From Streptomyces parvus (GTDB lineage Bacteria; Actinomycetota; Actinomycetes; Streptomycetales; Streptomycetaceae), in NCBI RefSeq assembly GCF_032121415.1, contig NZ_CP135079.1, forward strand, positions 992,001 through 1,056,000: DNA of 64,000 nucleotides, given 5' to 3'. A model generated the notes under the pieces. That model did not search any database and was not told the DNA's origin. It saw only the letters and a list, made by a program, of their open reading frames with translations. Of this stretch, positions 1 through 9,213 are shown piece after piece; position 1 is the stretch's first letter; every line of letters begins with the position of its first letter. The translations under genes were made by a program, and so were the position numbers.

Positions 1-568
1 GTCGCGGTCTCGCGGGCGACACCGCGCATGGAGAGGCAGTAGCCCCGGTCCGGGGTGACGGCGATGTCGAGGACCTCGTCGACGAGCTGGAGCAGCTCGA
101 TCGCGTCGGTGCCGACCTCGTGCTCCGGCGGCAGCACGATGATGCCGTGCGTGCCGTCGTCGCCCATGCCCAGCTCGTCGGTGGAGCAGATCATGCCGTG
201 CGAGGTCTTGCCGTACGTCTTGCGCGCGGCGATCGCGAAGTCGCCGGGCAGGACGGCGCCCGGGAGGACCACGACGACCTTGTCGCCGACCGAGAAGTTG
301 CGGGCGCCGCAGACGATCTCCTGCGGTTCGCCGGTGCCGTTGGCGGTGCCGACGTCGACGGTGCAGAAGCGGATGGGCTTCTTGAACCCCTCCAGCTCCT
401 CGATGGTCAGGACCTGTCCGACGACCAGGGGGCCCTTGAGGCCCGCGCCGATCTGCTCGACGGTCTCGACCTCGAGGCCGACGGAGACGAGCTTGGCCTG
501 TACGTCACGGCCGGTCTCCGTCTCCGGCAGGTCGACGTACTCCCGCAGCCAGGAAAGCGGGACGCGCA

Positions 569-569
<1 letters not shown>
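1..569 (-). CDS. pheT: Phenylalanyl-tRNA synthetase beta subunit, N-terminal part (cut by window edge)
   Basis: This is the first ~189 residues of the beta subunit of the (alpha-beta)2 PheRS that charges tRNA-Phe in the cytosol. The start reads [14 protein letters not shown], the usual PheT N-terminus. It is followed from about residue 40 by the EMAP-like tRNA-binding fold ([13 protein letters not shown], then GAxNFxVGDKVVVxLPGAxLPG) and by SHGMICSxxELG. The ATG overlaps the pheS stop by one base (TGATG), so the two subunits are translationally coupled. The frame is open to the window edge, and the B3/B4 editing and B5 domains lie outside. Confidence 0.97.
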
Positions 570-1786
<1,217 letters not shown>

Positions 1787-1824
1787 CTAAAGGCCGCAGG
1801 ACGGTCGGGGCGCCCGTGGGCCGC

Positions 1825-2970
1825 TCACACCAGGTAGGCGGGCATGCTCACGGGCAGAATAAATCGGAACTCGGCTCCGCCGCCGGGCCCCCGGCCGACG
1901 GTGATGGTGCCGCCGTGGGCCTCGACGATGCCCTTGACGATGTAGAGGCCCAGGCCCGTGCCGCCGCGCTTGCTGCCCCGCCAGAAGCGGGTGAAGACGC
2001 GGCTCATCGACTCCTCGGGGATGCCGGGGCCTTCGTCGCTCACGGTGACAGCCGTTCCCATCTCGTCGTCGGCGCCCGGCGCGGGTGCCGGGGCGATCTC
2101 AATGGTGACGGTTCCCTCCCCGTGGCGCACCGCGTTTTCCAGGAGGTTGCCGAGGACCTGGTCGACCTTGTCGGGGTCGGCCCACAGGGCGGGCAGCGGC
2201 CCGCGGGTGCGGACGAGGAAGCGCTCGGCGGCCTGGCCTCCGGTGATGAGCGCCTGGATGTGCCGGGCCACGGCGGCGGGGATGTCGACGGGCTGGCGGC
2301 GCAGCTCCAGGCGTCCGGAGTCGATGCGGGAGATGTCGAGCAGTTCGGCGATGAGCCGGGTGACCCGGCCGGCGTCGGCGTCGACGGTCTCCAGCATCAG
2401 CCGCTTCTGGTCGTCGGTGAACCTCTCCCACTTGGCGAGCAGCGTGGCGGTGAACCCTTTGACGGAGGTCAGCGGGGAGCGCAGCTCGTGGGCGACGGTG
2501 GCGATCAGTTCGGCGTGGCTGCGTTCGGTACGGCGACGGGCCTCGGTCCCCCGCAGGCAGACCACGACCCGGCGCACCGGCCCGGTCGGGTGCTCGCGTA
2601 CGTAACGGGCGGAGACCAGCACCTCACGGCCGCCGGGCAGCAGCAGATTGCGCTCGGGCTGGCCGTTGCGGGTGGCGAGACCGCCGTACGGGTCGGTCAG
2701 CGGCCACCAGCGCTTTCCCTTGAGGTCCTCCAGCGGAAGGACGGCGTCCAGCGGCCGGCCGATCGCGTCGGCGCGGGGGGTGGCGGTGATCCGGGCGGCC
2801 GCGGTGTTGAAGCAGACGACGTGTCCCCGCTCGTCGGCGACGACGAGACCGTCGGGTAGATCGTCCGGGTCGAGGCCCGCGCCGAGGCCGTCCGGACCGG
2901 CCGGCCCCTCGGCCGCGGCGCGCACGGCGGTGGTGCGCGCCGGTCGCGGCGAGCTCATGCCGACAGCCAT
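1825..2970 (-). CDS. PAS-domain sensor histidine kinase, cytosolic, orphan
   Basis: Two-component sensor kinase of about 381 aa with no membrane segment. A PAS-like domain (residues ~40-145, GLVVADERGHVVCFN) precedes a HisKA dimerisation domain with the H-box HELRSPLT (His about 161) and a HATPase domain: N-box NLLENAVRHG, G1 DEGPGIP, G2 GTGLGLYI. No response regulator is adjacent, so its partner is elsewhere. ATG at 2970 is preferred because GAGAGGTGGGG lies nine bases upstream; a GTG five codons earlier and an ATG four codons later are alternatives. It lies upstream of pheS on the same strand with a 116-base gap. The signal is unknown. Confidence 0.88.
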   Translation of the reverse strand: MAVGMSSPRPARTTAVRAAAEGPAGPDGLGAGLDPDDLPDGLVVADERGHVVCFNTAAARITATPRADAIGRPLDAVLPLEDLKGKRWWPLTDPYGGLATRNGQPERNLLLPGGREVLVSARYVREHPTGPVRRVVVCLRGTEARRRTERSHAELIATVAHELRSPLTSVKGFTATLLAKWERFTDDQKRLMLETVDADAGRVTRLIAELLDISRIDSGRLELRRQPVDIPAAVARHIQALITGGQAAERFLVRTRGPLPALWADPDKVDQVLGNLLENAVRHGEGTVTIEIAPAPAPGADDEMGTAVTVSDEGPGIPEESMSRVFTRFWRGSKRGGTGLGLYIVKGIVEAHGGTITVGRGPGGGAEFRFILPVSMPAYLV

Positions 2971-3141
2971 CTTCCCGTACCCCACCTCTCGAACCGGTGC
3001 AGTGGGCCCCCGAGTTCGTCACCCTACTAGTCGTCGGTGAACCGGCGACACCCTGTAGGGGCGCGAAGGGGAGCGCGCCGGTGGGAGCGGCGCGGGAATG
3101 GCCGGGACCGTGTGCCGGCGGACCGTGAGGACGGCGCTGGG

Positions 3142-3987
3142 TTACGCGTCGGGGGCGCGCCGCGGACGCTGCGCGCGGGCGGAGGCGTAGAGGCAGACGG
3201 CGGCGGCGGTGGCGAGGTTGAGGCTCTCCGCCTTGCCGTGGATGGGGACGCGGACGACGGCGTCGGCGAGCTCGCGGGTCTCCTCGGGGAGCCCCCATGC
3301 CTCGTTGCCGAAGACCCAGGCGGTGGGGCCGCCCATGGTGCCCGAGTCCAGCTCGTCGTCCAGGTCGTCGGCCCCGGCCCCGTCCGCGGCGAGGATCCGC
3401 ACCCCGGCGTCCCGCAGCCCCTGGACGGCCTGTTCGACGGGGACCCCGACCGCGACGGGGAGATGGAAGAGCGAACCGACCGAGGCACGCACGGACTTGG
3501 GGTTGTAGAGGTCGACGGAGGCGTCGGTCAGGATCACCGCGTCCGCGCCCGCCGCGTCCGCGCAGCGCAGTACCGTACCGGCGTTCCCGGGGTCGCGGAC
3601 GTTGGCCAGAACGGCCACCAGGGTGGGCCTGGCGTCCAGGATCTCCTGGAACGGGGAGTCCAGGAAGCGGCAGACGCCGATGAGGCCCTGCGGAGTGACG
3701 GTCTGGGAGACGTCGGCGAGGACGTCGGCGTCGGCCAGGTGGACCCGGGCGCCCGCCGTGTGAGCGGCCTCGACGATGTCGGCGTACCGGTCGGCGGCCT
3801 CGGGCGTGGCGAACAGTTCGATGAGGGTCGGCTCACCGTCCCCGCCGCGGTGTGCGGCGGCCTCGCGCACGGCTTGGGGCCCCTCGGCGATGAACCTGCG
3901 CTCCTTGCCCCGGAAGTTGCGGCGGGCCAGCCGGCGGGCGGCGGCGACGCGCGGGGAGCGCGGGGAGATCAGTTCGGGGGTGCCCAT
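3142..3987 (-). CDS. SpoU/TrmH-family RNA 2'-O-methyltransferase
   Basis: A SPOUT-class methyltransferase (281 aa) predicted to methylate a ribose 2'-OH in rRNA with SAM. The three SpoU motifs are clear: NVRDPGNAGTVLRCADAAG (motif 1, ~128-146), FGNEAWGLPEE (motif 2) and PIHGKAESLNLATAAAV (motif 3), the last two forming the trefoil knot. An N-terminal RNA-binding substrate domain (EGPQAVREA) is present. It lies immediately downstream of the infC-rpmI-rplT operon, separated by a terminator hairpin. The exact nucleotide target cannot be read from sequence. The thiostrepton-resistance methylases are relatives, but this locus looks like housekeeping. Confidence 0.88.
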   Translation of the reverse strand: MGTPELISPRSPRVAAARRLARRNFRGKERRFIAEGPQAVREAAAHRGGDGEPTLIELFATPEAADRYADIVEAAHTAGARVHLADADVLADVSQTVTPQGLIGVCRFLDSPFQEILDARPTLVAVLANVRDPGNAGTVLRCADAAGADAVILTDASVDLYNPKSVRASVGSLFHLPVAVGVPVEQAVQGLRDAGVRILAADGAGADDLDDELDSGTMGGPTAWVFGNEAWGLPEETRELADAVVRVPIHGKAESLNLATAAAVCLYASARAQRPRRAPDA

Positions 3988-4036
3988 GGTCGGCGGCGAG
4001 CCTCTCTGCGTACGGCGGTGGGTTCAGCGGCAACGC

Positions 4037-4073
4037 ACCGGACCCGCAGACGGCGTCCGCCTGCGGGTCCGGT
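4037..4073 (-). terminator. Hairpin terminator after rplT
   Basis: Thirteen bases at 4037-4049 pair perfectly with 4061-4073, around an 11-base loop that can form three more pairs. It sits 28 bases past the rplT stop and ahead of the methyltransferase. There is no U-tract, as is common for Streptomyces terminators. Confidence 0.7.
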
Positions 4074-4100
4074 TCACGTACCTGGAAGGGGGCGCCTGGA

Positions 4101-4484
4101 TCAGGCGGCCTTCGGGGCGTTGACGTCGCTCGGGAGGGCCTTCTGGGCGACCTCGACGAGGGCGGCGAACGCGTTGGCGTCGTTGACCGCGAGCTCGGCC
4201 AGGATCTTGCGGTCCACCTCGATGTTGGCGGCCTTCAGACCCTGGATGAGGCGGTTGTACGTCATGCCGTTCTGGCGGGCAGCGGCGTTGATGCGCTGGA
4301 TCCACAGCTGCCGGAAGTCGCCCTTGCGCTTCTTGCGGTCGTTGTAGTTGTAGACCAGGGAGTGGGTGACCTGCTCCTTGGCCTTGCGGTACAGACGCGA
4401 GCGCTGACCGCGGTAGCCGCTGGCGGCTTCGAGGATTGCCCGGCGCTTCTTGTGGGCGTTGACTGCCCGCTTGACGCGTGCCAC
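4101..4484 (-). CDS. rplT: 50S ribosomal protein L20
   Basis: Ribosomal protein L20 (127 aa), an early-binding 23S rRNA protein needed for large-subunit assembly. The N-terminus [15 protein letters not shown] and the motif [21 protein letters not shown] block ([17 protein letters not shown]) are typical. The start is GTG. It is third in infC-rpmI-rplT, 107 bases after rpmI. It has a slightly longer Ala-rich C-terminus than E. coli L20 (118 aa). In other bacteria L20 represses this operon; I see no pseudoknot that I can name here. Confidence 0.98.
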   Translation of the reverse strand: MARVKRAVNAHKKRRAILEAASGYRGQRSRLYRKAKEQVTHSLVYNYNDRKKRKGDFRQLWIQRINAAARQNGMTYNRLIQGLKAANIEVDRKILAELAVNDANAFAALVEVAQKALPSDVNAPKAA

Positions 4485-4591
4485 TTGTTAACTCCTTGTA
4501 GCGGGGCCGTGGGTGTCTTCACACGGCCCGGAAACGAATTGGTCCCGGTGTGATCGAGGTCGTGCCTCCGGGGCGAGCCGGAGGCCGGGCC

Positions 4592-4786
4592 TCACTTGCC
4601 GAGAAGCTTCTTGATCTTCTTGGCGTCGGCCGGAGCCACGACGACCGTGCCGGTCAGCGAGCGGGTCTTCTTGGACGACTTGTGCTCGAGCAGGTGGCGC
4701 TTGCCGGCCCTCTCGCGGAGCACCTTGCCGGAGCCGGTGATCTTGAAGCGCTTGCTGGCACCGCTGTGCGTCTTGTTCTTCGGCAT
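4592..4786 (-). CDS. rpmI: 50S ribosomal protein L35
   Basis: Ribosomal protein L35 (64 aa). The sequence [21 protein letters not shown], the [17 protein letters not shown] block and the C-terminal KKIKKLLGK match the family in both length and order. It is second gene of the IF3-L35-L20 operon, 121 bases after infC. Confidence 0.98.
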   Translation of the reverse strand: MPKNKTHSGASKRFKITGSGKVLRERAGKRHLLEHKSSKKTRSLTGTVVVAPADAKKIKKLLGK

Positions 4787-4907
4787 CGCGCCGTTCTCTC
4801 CTCGTCAGTGGCGCCCCTCACGGTGCGGAGCACCGGACTGCAGGGGCGTCAGATCTCTATGGGATTCCGGGATGACCCGGGGGCGCCTGGATGGCGGCCC
4901 CCGAAGG

Positions 4908-5567
4908 TCACGCCTCGGAAGGTGTCTCGGCCGGAGCCTCGGCCGCGTCGGCCGGGGCCTCGGCGGTCTCGTCCTCGGACGGGGCGTCGTTCGTGCCCTG
5001 ACGCTCCGCCTTGCGGGCGGCCTGGGCCTCACGGGCTTCGGCCATGGCTTCGGTCTTCTTCTTGTGCGGGCCCAGAACCATGATCATGTTCCGGCCGTCC
5101 TGCTTCGGGTTGGACTCGATGAAGCCCAGGTCCTCGACGTCCGAAGCGAGACGCTGGAGCAGTCGGAACCCCAGCTCGGGGCGGGACTGCTCACGACCAC
5201 GGAACATGATCGTGATCTTGACCTTGTCGCCCTGCTTGAGGAACCGGACGACGTGACCCTTCTTGGTGTCATAGTCGTGCGGGTCGATCTTCGGCCGGAG
5301 CTTCATCTCCTTGATGACCGTGTGCGCCTGGTTCTTGCGCGCCTCACGGGCCTTCATGGCCGACTCGTACTTGAACTTCCCGTAGTCCATGAGCTTGCAC
5401 ACGGGCGGACGGGCTGTCGCCGCCACCTCGACCAGGTCGAGGTCGTACTCCTGTGCGAGTTCCAGGGCCTTGGCAAGCGGAACAATCCCGACCTGCTCGC
5501 CACTGGGACCGACAAGTCGGACCTCGGGAACGCGAATCCGGTCGTTGATGCGGGGCTCGGCGCTGAT
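4908..5567 (-). CDS. infC: Translation initiation factor IF-3
   Basis: IF-3 (219 aa from the start chosen) binds the 30S subunit, prevents 50S joining and polices start-codon choice. The N-domain ([17 protein letters not shown]) and C-domain ([30 protein letters not shown]) are intact. A 45-residue Glu/Ala/Pro-rich tail follows. No ATG, GTG or TTG is in frame near the N-terminus. The only good ribosome site, GAGGAGGA, lies directly upstream of ATC AGC GCC GAG, so ATC at 5565-5567 is the likely start. The frame continues 36 codons upstream but that stretch includes the ribosome site. A non-canonical start would fit the autoregulation known for E. coli infC (AUU). Confidence 0.9.
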   Translation of the reverse strand: MSAEPRINDRIRVPEVRLVGPSGEQVGIVPLAKALELAQEYDLDLVEVAATARPPVCKLMDYGKFKYESAMKAREARKNQAHTVIKEMKLRPKIDPHDYDTKKGHVVRFLKQGDKVKITIMFRGREQSRPELGFRLLQRLASDVEDLGFIESNPKQDGRNMIMVLGPHKKKTEAMAEAREAQAARKAERQGTNDAPSEDETAEAPADAAEAPAETPSEA

Positions 5568-5957
5568 GGATCCTCCTCGGTAGCACCACGCGACCGCCTG
5601 GCGGACAGCCGCGTAACGTCTTATAACGTCAAGACCAACCGCGCCGGAACCGCAAAAATGCCCCGGCCGGGACACAAGGCGAGGCTCCAGGAACTACCGG
5701 AACACCGCCGCGGTGAACCGCGGGGCTATCGGGCGGGCCCATCGTCCGTACGGAACGATGGTCGCCGCCTGACCGGTGACCCGCCGTCCTTCACGGACAG
5801 CCAGGTGGGAGATCGGAGCCTCCACTTGTGGGCCGGGCATATGAATGTCCGGCCGGTCGTTCCTCCAGACTACCGCACGATCCCCGGGACCCGCACCACG
5901 GAGGCCGGAGGGACGCCCGCGGGCGTCAGGGCGGTGGCCTGGCCTTATCGTGTGGGC
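5568..5957. promoter_or_regulatory. Divergent intergenic region with long structured infC leader
   Basis: About 390 bases separate infC from the divergent DUF1844 gene. On the infC side I see a hairpin at 5739-5761 (9-bp stem, one wobble), a CCGCGG-TGAA-CCGCGG hairpin at 5708-5723, and the GAGGAGGA ribosome site at about 5570-5579. A 48-codon ORF (5694-5840, minus) lies here but lacks a ribosome site. This looks like an attenuator-type leader for the IF3-L35-L20 operon; the mechanism is inferred. No recognisable promoter could be assigned with certainty. Confidence 0.5.
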
Positions 5958-6320
5958 ATGAGCGACGCGACCCCCAGCAGTGAGAACCCCGGCTTCGACG
6001 ACATGGCCCGCGACATCGCGGAGGTCCCCGCGGTCGAGGTGATCGTGACGGTCGCCGTCAACCTGATGAGCGCGGCCGCCGTGAAGCTCGGCCTCACGGA
6101 GGAGGGCGAGCAGCACAAGGATCTGGACGAGGCCCGCAAGCTGGTCCAGGCGCTGGCCGGACTGCTGGACGCGAGCGCCACGGAGATCAGCACCTTCCAC
6201 GCCTCCCCGCTGCGCGACGGCCTGAAGTCGCTCCAGCTCGCCTTCCGTGAGGCCTCGCTGGTGCCGGACGAGCCCGGTCACGGCCCGGGCGAGAAGTACA
6301 CCGGCCCCGTCTACGGCTAG
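5958..6320 (+). CDS. DUF1844 family protein
   Basis: Small acidic soluble protein (120 aa) of the DUF1844 family, function unknown. The core AVEVIVTVAVNLMSAAAVKLGL then LDEARKLVQALAGLL is the family signature: helical, with conserved Asn-Leu-Met. It lies divergent from infC, a position I recall for this family in Streptomyces. The start is the first ATG in the frame consistent with family length; the ribosome site is weak. Confidence 0.85.
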   Translation: MSDATPSSENPGFDDMARDIAEVPAVEVIVTVAVNLMSAAAVKLGLTEEGEQHKDLDEARKLVQALAGLLDASATEISTFHASPLRDGLKSLQLAFREASLVPDEPGHGPGEKYTGPVYG

Positions 6321-6343
6321 CCGCCCGCCCCCCCCGTACGCCA

Positions 6344-6380
6344 GGGAGCCCGCCGTCCCCCCGTGGGGCGGCGGGCTCCC
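6344..6380. terminator. Bidirectional hairpin between convergent genes
   Basis: A 12-bp perfect stem (6344-6355 with 6369-6380) closes over an inner CCCC/GGGG pairing. It sits between the stops of the DUF1844 gene and the aquaporin gene, so it can end both transcripts. Confidence 0.75.
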
Positions 6381-6409
6381 GCGCGTGCGCCGGGGCCGTT
6401 CGCGGATCC

Positions 6410-7123
6410 TCAGACGGCGTCCTCGGTCTCCTTCGGCAGGACGTTGGGGAAGGGGTGGGTGAGCCGGTGGGCGTAGGCCGCGATCGCTCCGCCGACCAGC
6501 GGCGCGAGGATGAACAGCCAGATCTGGGAGAGGGCGGCGCCGCCCGCGAAGAGCGCCGGGCCGAAGCTGCGCGCCGGGTTGACCGAGGTGCCGGTCAGCG
6601 GGATGCCCACCAGGTGGACCGCCGCCAGCGCCAGGCCGATGGGCAGCCCGTCGAAGCCGGTGACCGCGACCTTGTGGGTCACCGCCAGGACGACGTAGAC
6701 GAGCAGGAACGTCAGCATGACCTCGACGAGGAACGCGCCGCCGATGTTGATGCCGACGGCCGACCGGTCGTCGTAGCCGTTCGTACCGAACTCGCCGCTG
6801 GTCTCCAGACCGGGGATCTGCTTCGCCAGCAGGAACAGCAGCGCCGATCCGACGATCGCGCCGAGGAACTGGGCCACCCAGCGCTCGACGGCTGTACGGA
6901 TGCCGATGCGGCCGGCCATGAACATGCCCAGCGTCACCGCCGGGTTGACATGGCAGCCGGAGATCGGGCCCAGCGCGTAGGCCAGCGCGAGGAGGGTGAA
7001 GCCGAAGGTGAGGGCGATGCCCACGGTGCCGAGGTATTCGACGGCGACCACGGCGGACCCCACGGCGAAGAACACCAGCAGCAAAGTGCCGAGAAACTCT
7101 GACGCCACGATCCGCTTCTGCAT
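6410..7123 (-). CDS. MIP-family aquaporin, AqpZ-like
   Basis: Membrane channel of 237 aa with six transmembrane segments and both NPA boxes (Asn60-Pro-Ala in GCHVNPAV, and SVNPARS in the second half). The selectivity-filter positions look like the water-specific set of E. coli AqpZ: Phe in TFGFTL, His in VHLVGIPL, the residue before SVNPAR, and Arg after the second NPA. The loop Asp of glycerol facilitators is absent. Water transport is therefore more likely than glycerol. The start ATG has GAGGTGG upstream. It is a single-gene unit between a convergent DUF1844 gene and the SseB-domain gene. Confidence 0.9.
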   Translation of the reverse strand: MQKRIVASEFLGTLLLVFFAVGSAVVAVEYLGTVGIALTFGFTLLALAYALGPISGCHVNPAVTLGMFMAGRIGIRTAVERWVAQFLGAIVGSALLFLLAKQIPGLETSGEFGTNGYDDRSAVGINIGGAFLVEVMLTFLLVYVVLAVTHKVAVTGFDGLPIGLALAAVHLVGIPLTGTSVNPARSFGPALFAGGAALSQIWLFILAPLVGGAIAAYAHRLTHPFPNVLPKETEDAV

Positions 7124-7230
7124 GGAACCACCTCGCGATGTCGTCCGGTTGGTCGGATTCCTCCGATTTTCCCGATAATTCTCACGGTGGTGGGCGCTTC
7201 GCGCTCGTCGGACCGGGGCCGGCCCGTTGA

Positions 7231-7959
7231 TCAGCGGACGAAGAGGGGCTCCCCCGGCATGGCCGTCCCGGGGGGAAGGAGGGCCAGGTCCAGACCGCTG
7301 ACCAGCCGGGCCCGCAGCACCTCACTGGCCGAGAGGGCCTGCGCGACGCGGCGGGCCGCATCGGCGGGCACCGCGTCCGGGGCGAGGACGAGCGCGAGGG
7401 TGCCGTCCGCACTGCCGGGACCGAGGTGGGCGCGGACCACGGCGGGGTCGGCGGCCACGGTCTCCCGTACGGCCTCGATGACGGCGGGGTCCTGGAGCGG
7501 GTCGGTGCTGGTGCGGTTCTCGGCCAGCGCCAGGAGCGCCTGCCCGCTCAGCTCGAAGGCGACGGGCCCGGCGAGGTCCAGCACGACGGTGTCGGCCTTC
7601 TCGTGGGCGGCGGCCTGGAGAGCCTGGTGCAGCGGTACGGCGACAGGGCGCGCCTCGGGGTCCCACAGCGCCAGTGATGCGGTCGAGGTGAAGGCGGGGA
7701 GCGCACGCCGGTCGCCCGCCTTGAGGGTGGGGACGGCCATGTCGCTGGTCTTCTCGCGCCGCAGACCGTTCTCGTCCTCCTCGACCTCGCCGAGGACGGC
7801 GACGACGGGGACCAGGAGCCGGGCGTCCCGCAGGGCCGTGAGGACCGGGCCGACGGCGCTCCGGTCGCGGGACCACGCGTCCAGGGCACTGGTCAGGGCG
7901 GGGGACGCCGAGCCGTCGTCGTCGGAGAAACCGGGGTCCGGGATGTTCTTGAGCTCCAC
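7231..7959 (-). CDS. SseB-domain protein
   Basis: Soluble protein (242 aa) with an SseB N-terminal-type fold: ALTALRDARLLVPVVA, then KTSDMAVPTLKAGDRRALPAFTS and FELSGQALLALA. Such proteins are frequent in actinobacteria, with no settled function. The start is GTG. It is transcribed in the same direction as, and 72 bases downstream of, the mycosin gene, so it may be the distal gene of that unit. Confidence 0.75.
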   Translation of the reverse strand: MELKNIPDPGFSDDDGSASPALTSALDAWSRDRSAVGPVLTALRDARLLVPVVAVLGEVEEDENGLRREKTSDMAVPTLKAGDRRALPAFTSTASLALWDPEARPVAVPLHQALQAAAHEKADTVVLDLAGPVAFELSGQALLALAENRTSTDPLQDPAVIEAVRETVAADPAVVRAHLGPGSADGTLALVLAPDAVPADAARRVAQALSASEVLRARLVSGLDLALLPPGTAMPGEPLFVR

Positions 7960-8031
7960 GGGACGAGGGTAGTGCCTGGAGGTCCACGCCTCGGCGGCCG
8001 GGCTGGGCGTACGCCGGAGGGGCGAGCGTGC

Positions 8032-9213
8032 TCAGCGGCGGCCGGCGCCGTTCCGGCCGCGCCACAGGACGACGGCGACGGCCAGCAGCGCCGCGCCGAG
8101 GCCGCCGGCGAGCGGGGCGGCCCAGTTGGCCGTCCCGTCGGCGGTGCGGGGCGGGGTCGGGCCCGCGCCGAAGTACCGCCCCCGGTGTCCGGCCGGGGCG
8201 GCTTTGGCGTCCAGGTCCGCCGGGTGCAGCCGGGCGCCCGCCTCGATGGCCTCCGCAGGGTCGACGATGCCGTAGCCGCGGGCGTCGTCGCGGCCCTGCG
8301 CGGGGGCGTCGCGGGCGGTGTCGGCGAGGAGCTTCTTGATCTGGGCCGGGGAGAGACCGGGGTGGGCGGCTCGGACCAGGGCGACCGCTCCCGAGACGAA
8401 CGCGGCGGCGGCGGAGGTGCCCCACTCGATGTAGTAGTGCCCGTCGGGGTTGGCGACCACGATGTCGACGCCGGGGGCGCTGACGGTGGCGTACCAGCGG
8501 CGGGTGGAGAACGAGGCGTGGGTGCCGTACTCGTCGACTGCGGCGACCGCGATCACGCCGGGGTAGGCGGCGGGGTAGGAGATCCGGTCGCCCTTCTCGC
8601 CGCCGTTGCCCGCCGACGCGACCACGGGGACGCCCTTGGACAGGGCGTACTGGATGGCCGCGTCCTCGCCGGGGTCGGGGTGGGCGGACTTGCTGTCGTC
8701 GCCCAGGGACAGGTTGATGACGTCCGCGCCGTTGTCGGCGGCCCAGCGGATCCCGTCGGCGAGGGCGGCGCCCCGGGTCTTGCGGGCCTTGGCACGGGCC
8801 GGGTCCTTGGATTCCAGGATGACCCGGACCGGCAGGATCCGGGCTTCGGGGGCGATGCCGAGGATGCCGTCGGTGCGGCCGGGGCCGTTGCCGCGTCCGG
8901 CGATGATGCCGGCCATGGCGGTGCCGTGCAGGGCCCAGGAGGAGTCGCCCCGGGCGGCGCCGAAGCCGACGAGGTCCTTGCCGGGGAGCACCTGGCCCGT
9001 GAGGTCGGGGTGGGCGTCGTCGACCCCGGTGTCCAGGACGGCGACGGTGACGCCGTCGCCCCGGGTCGTCTGCCAGGCCCGGTCGGTGTGCAGGGCGTCC
9101 AGGGCCCACTGCTGGTCGCGGATGGCGTCGGCGCGGGCGGGCGCGGCGGGGGTGAGGACGAGGACGGCGGCGGCGCAGACCGCGGCGAGGGCGCGGTGGG
9201 GACGTCGGGTCAT
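8032..9213 (-). CDS. mycP: Type VII secretion-associated serine protease mycosin
   Basis: Subtilisin-family (S8) membrane-anchored protease (393 aa) like the mycobacterial MycP enzymes that stabilise and tune ESX secretion. An N-terminal signal sequence (~1-29) precedes the catalytic triad Asp61 (VLDTGVDD), His96 (HGTAMAG) and Ser267 (GTSAAAAFVSG), with oxyanion Asn203 (AGNGG). A Gly/Ala-rich transmembrane helix (~361-383) and basic tail end the protein. The ATG overlaps the stop of the upstream proline-rich gene by four bases (ATGA), so they are coupled. No EccB/C/D/E or EsxA/B gene is visible in the window, so the secretion machinery must lie elsewhere. Confidence 0.92.
   Translation of the reverse strand: MTRRPHRALAAVCAAAVLVLTPAAPARADAIRDQQWALDALHTDRAWQTTRGDGVTVAVLDTGVDDAHPDLTGQVLPGKDLVGFGAARGDSSWALHGTAMAGIIAGRGNGPGRTDGILGIAPEARILPVRVILESKDPARAKARKTRGAALADGIRWAADNGADVINLSLGDDSKSAHPDPGEDAAIQYALSKGVPVVASAGNGGEKGDRISYPAAYPGVIAVAAVDEYGTHASFSTRRWYATVSAPGVDIVVANPDGHYYIEWGTSAAAAFVSGAVALVRAAHPGLSPAQIKKLLADTARDAPAQGRDDARGYGIVDPAEAIEAGARLHPADLDAKAAPAGHRGRYFGAGPTPPRTADGTANWAAPLAGGLGAALLAVAVVLWRGRNGAGRR

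Noticed and set aside
5568..5675. Upstream extension of IF-3 by 36 codons.
   Set aside because: The added codons would run through the GAGGAGGA ribosome site and lack similarity to any IF-3 N-terminus I know.
5694..5840. 48-codon ORF in the infC leader as a leader peptide.
   Set aside because: No ribosome site precedes its ATG and its composition looks like translated structured RNA. It is kept only as part of the leader description.
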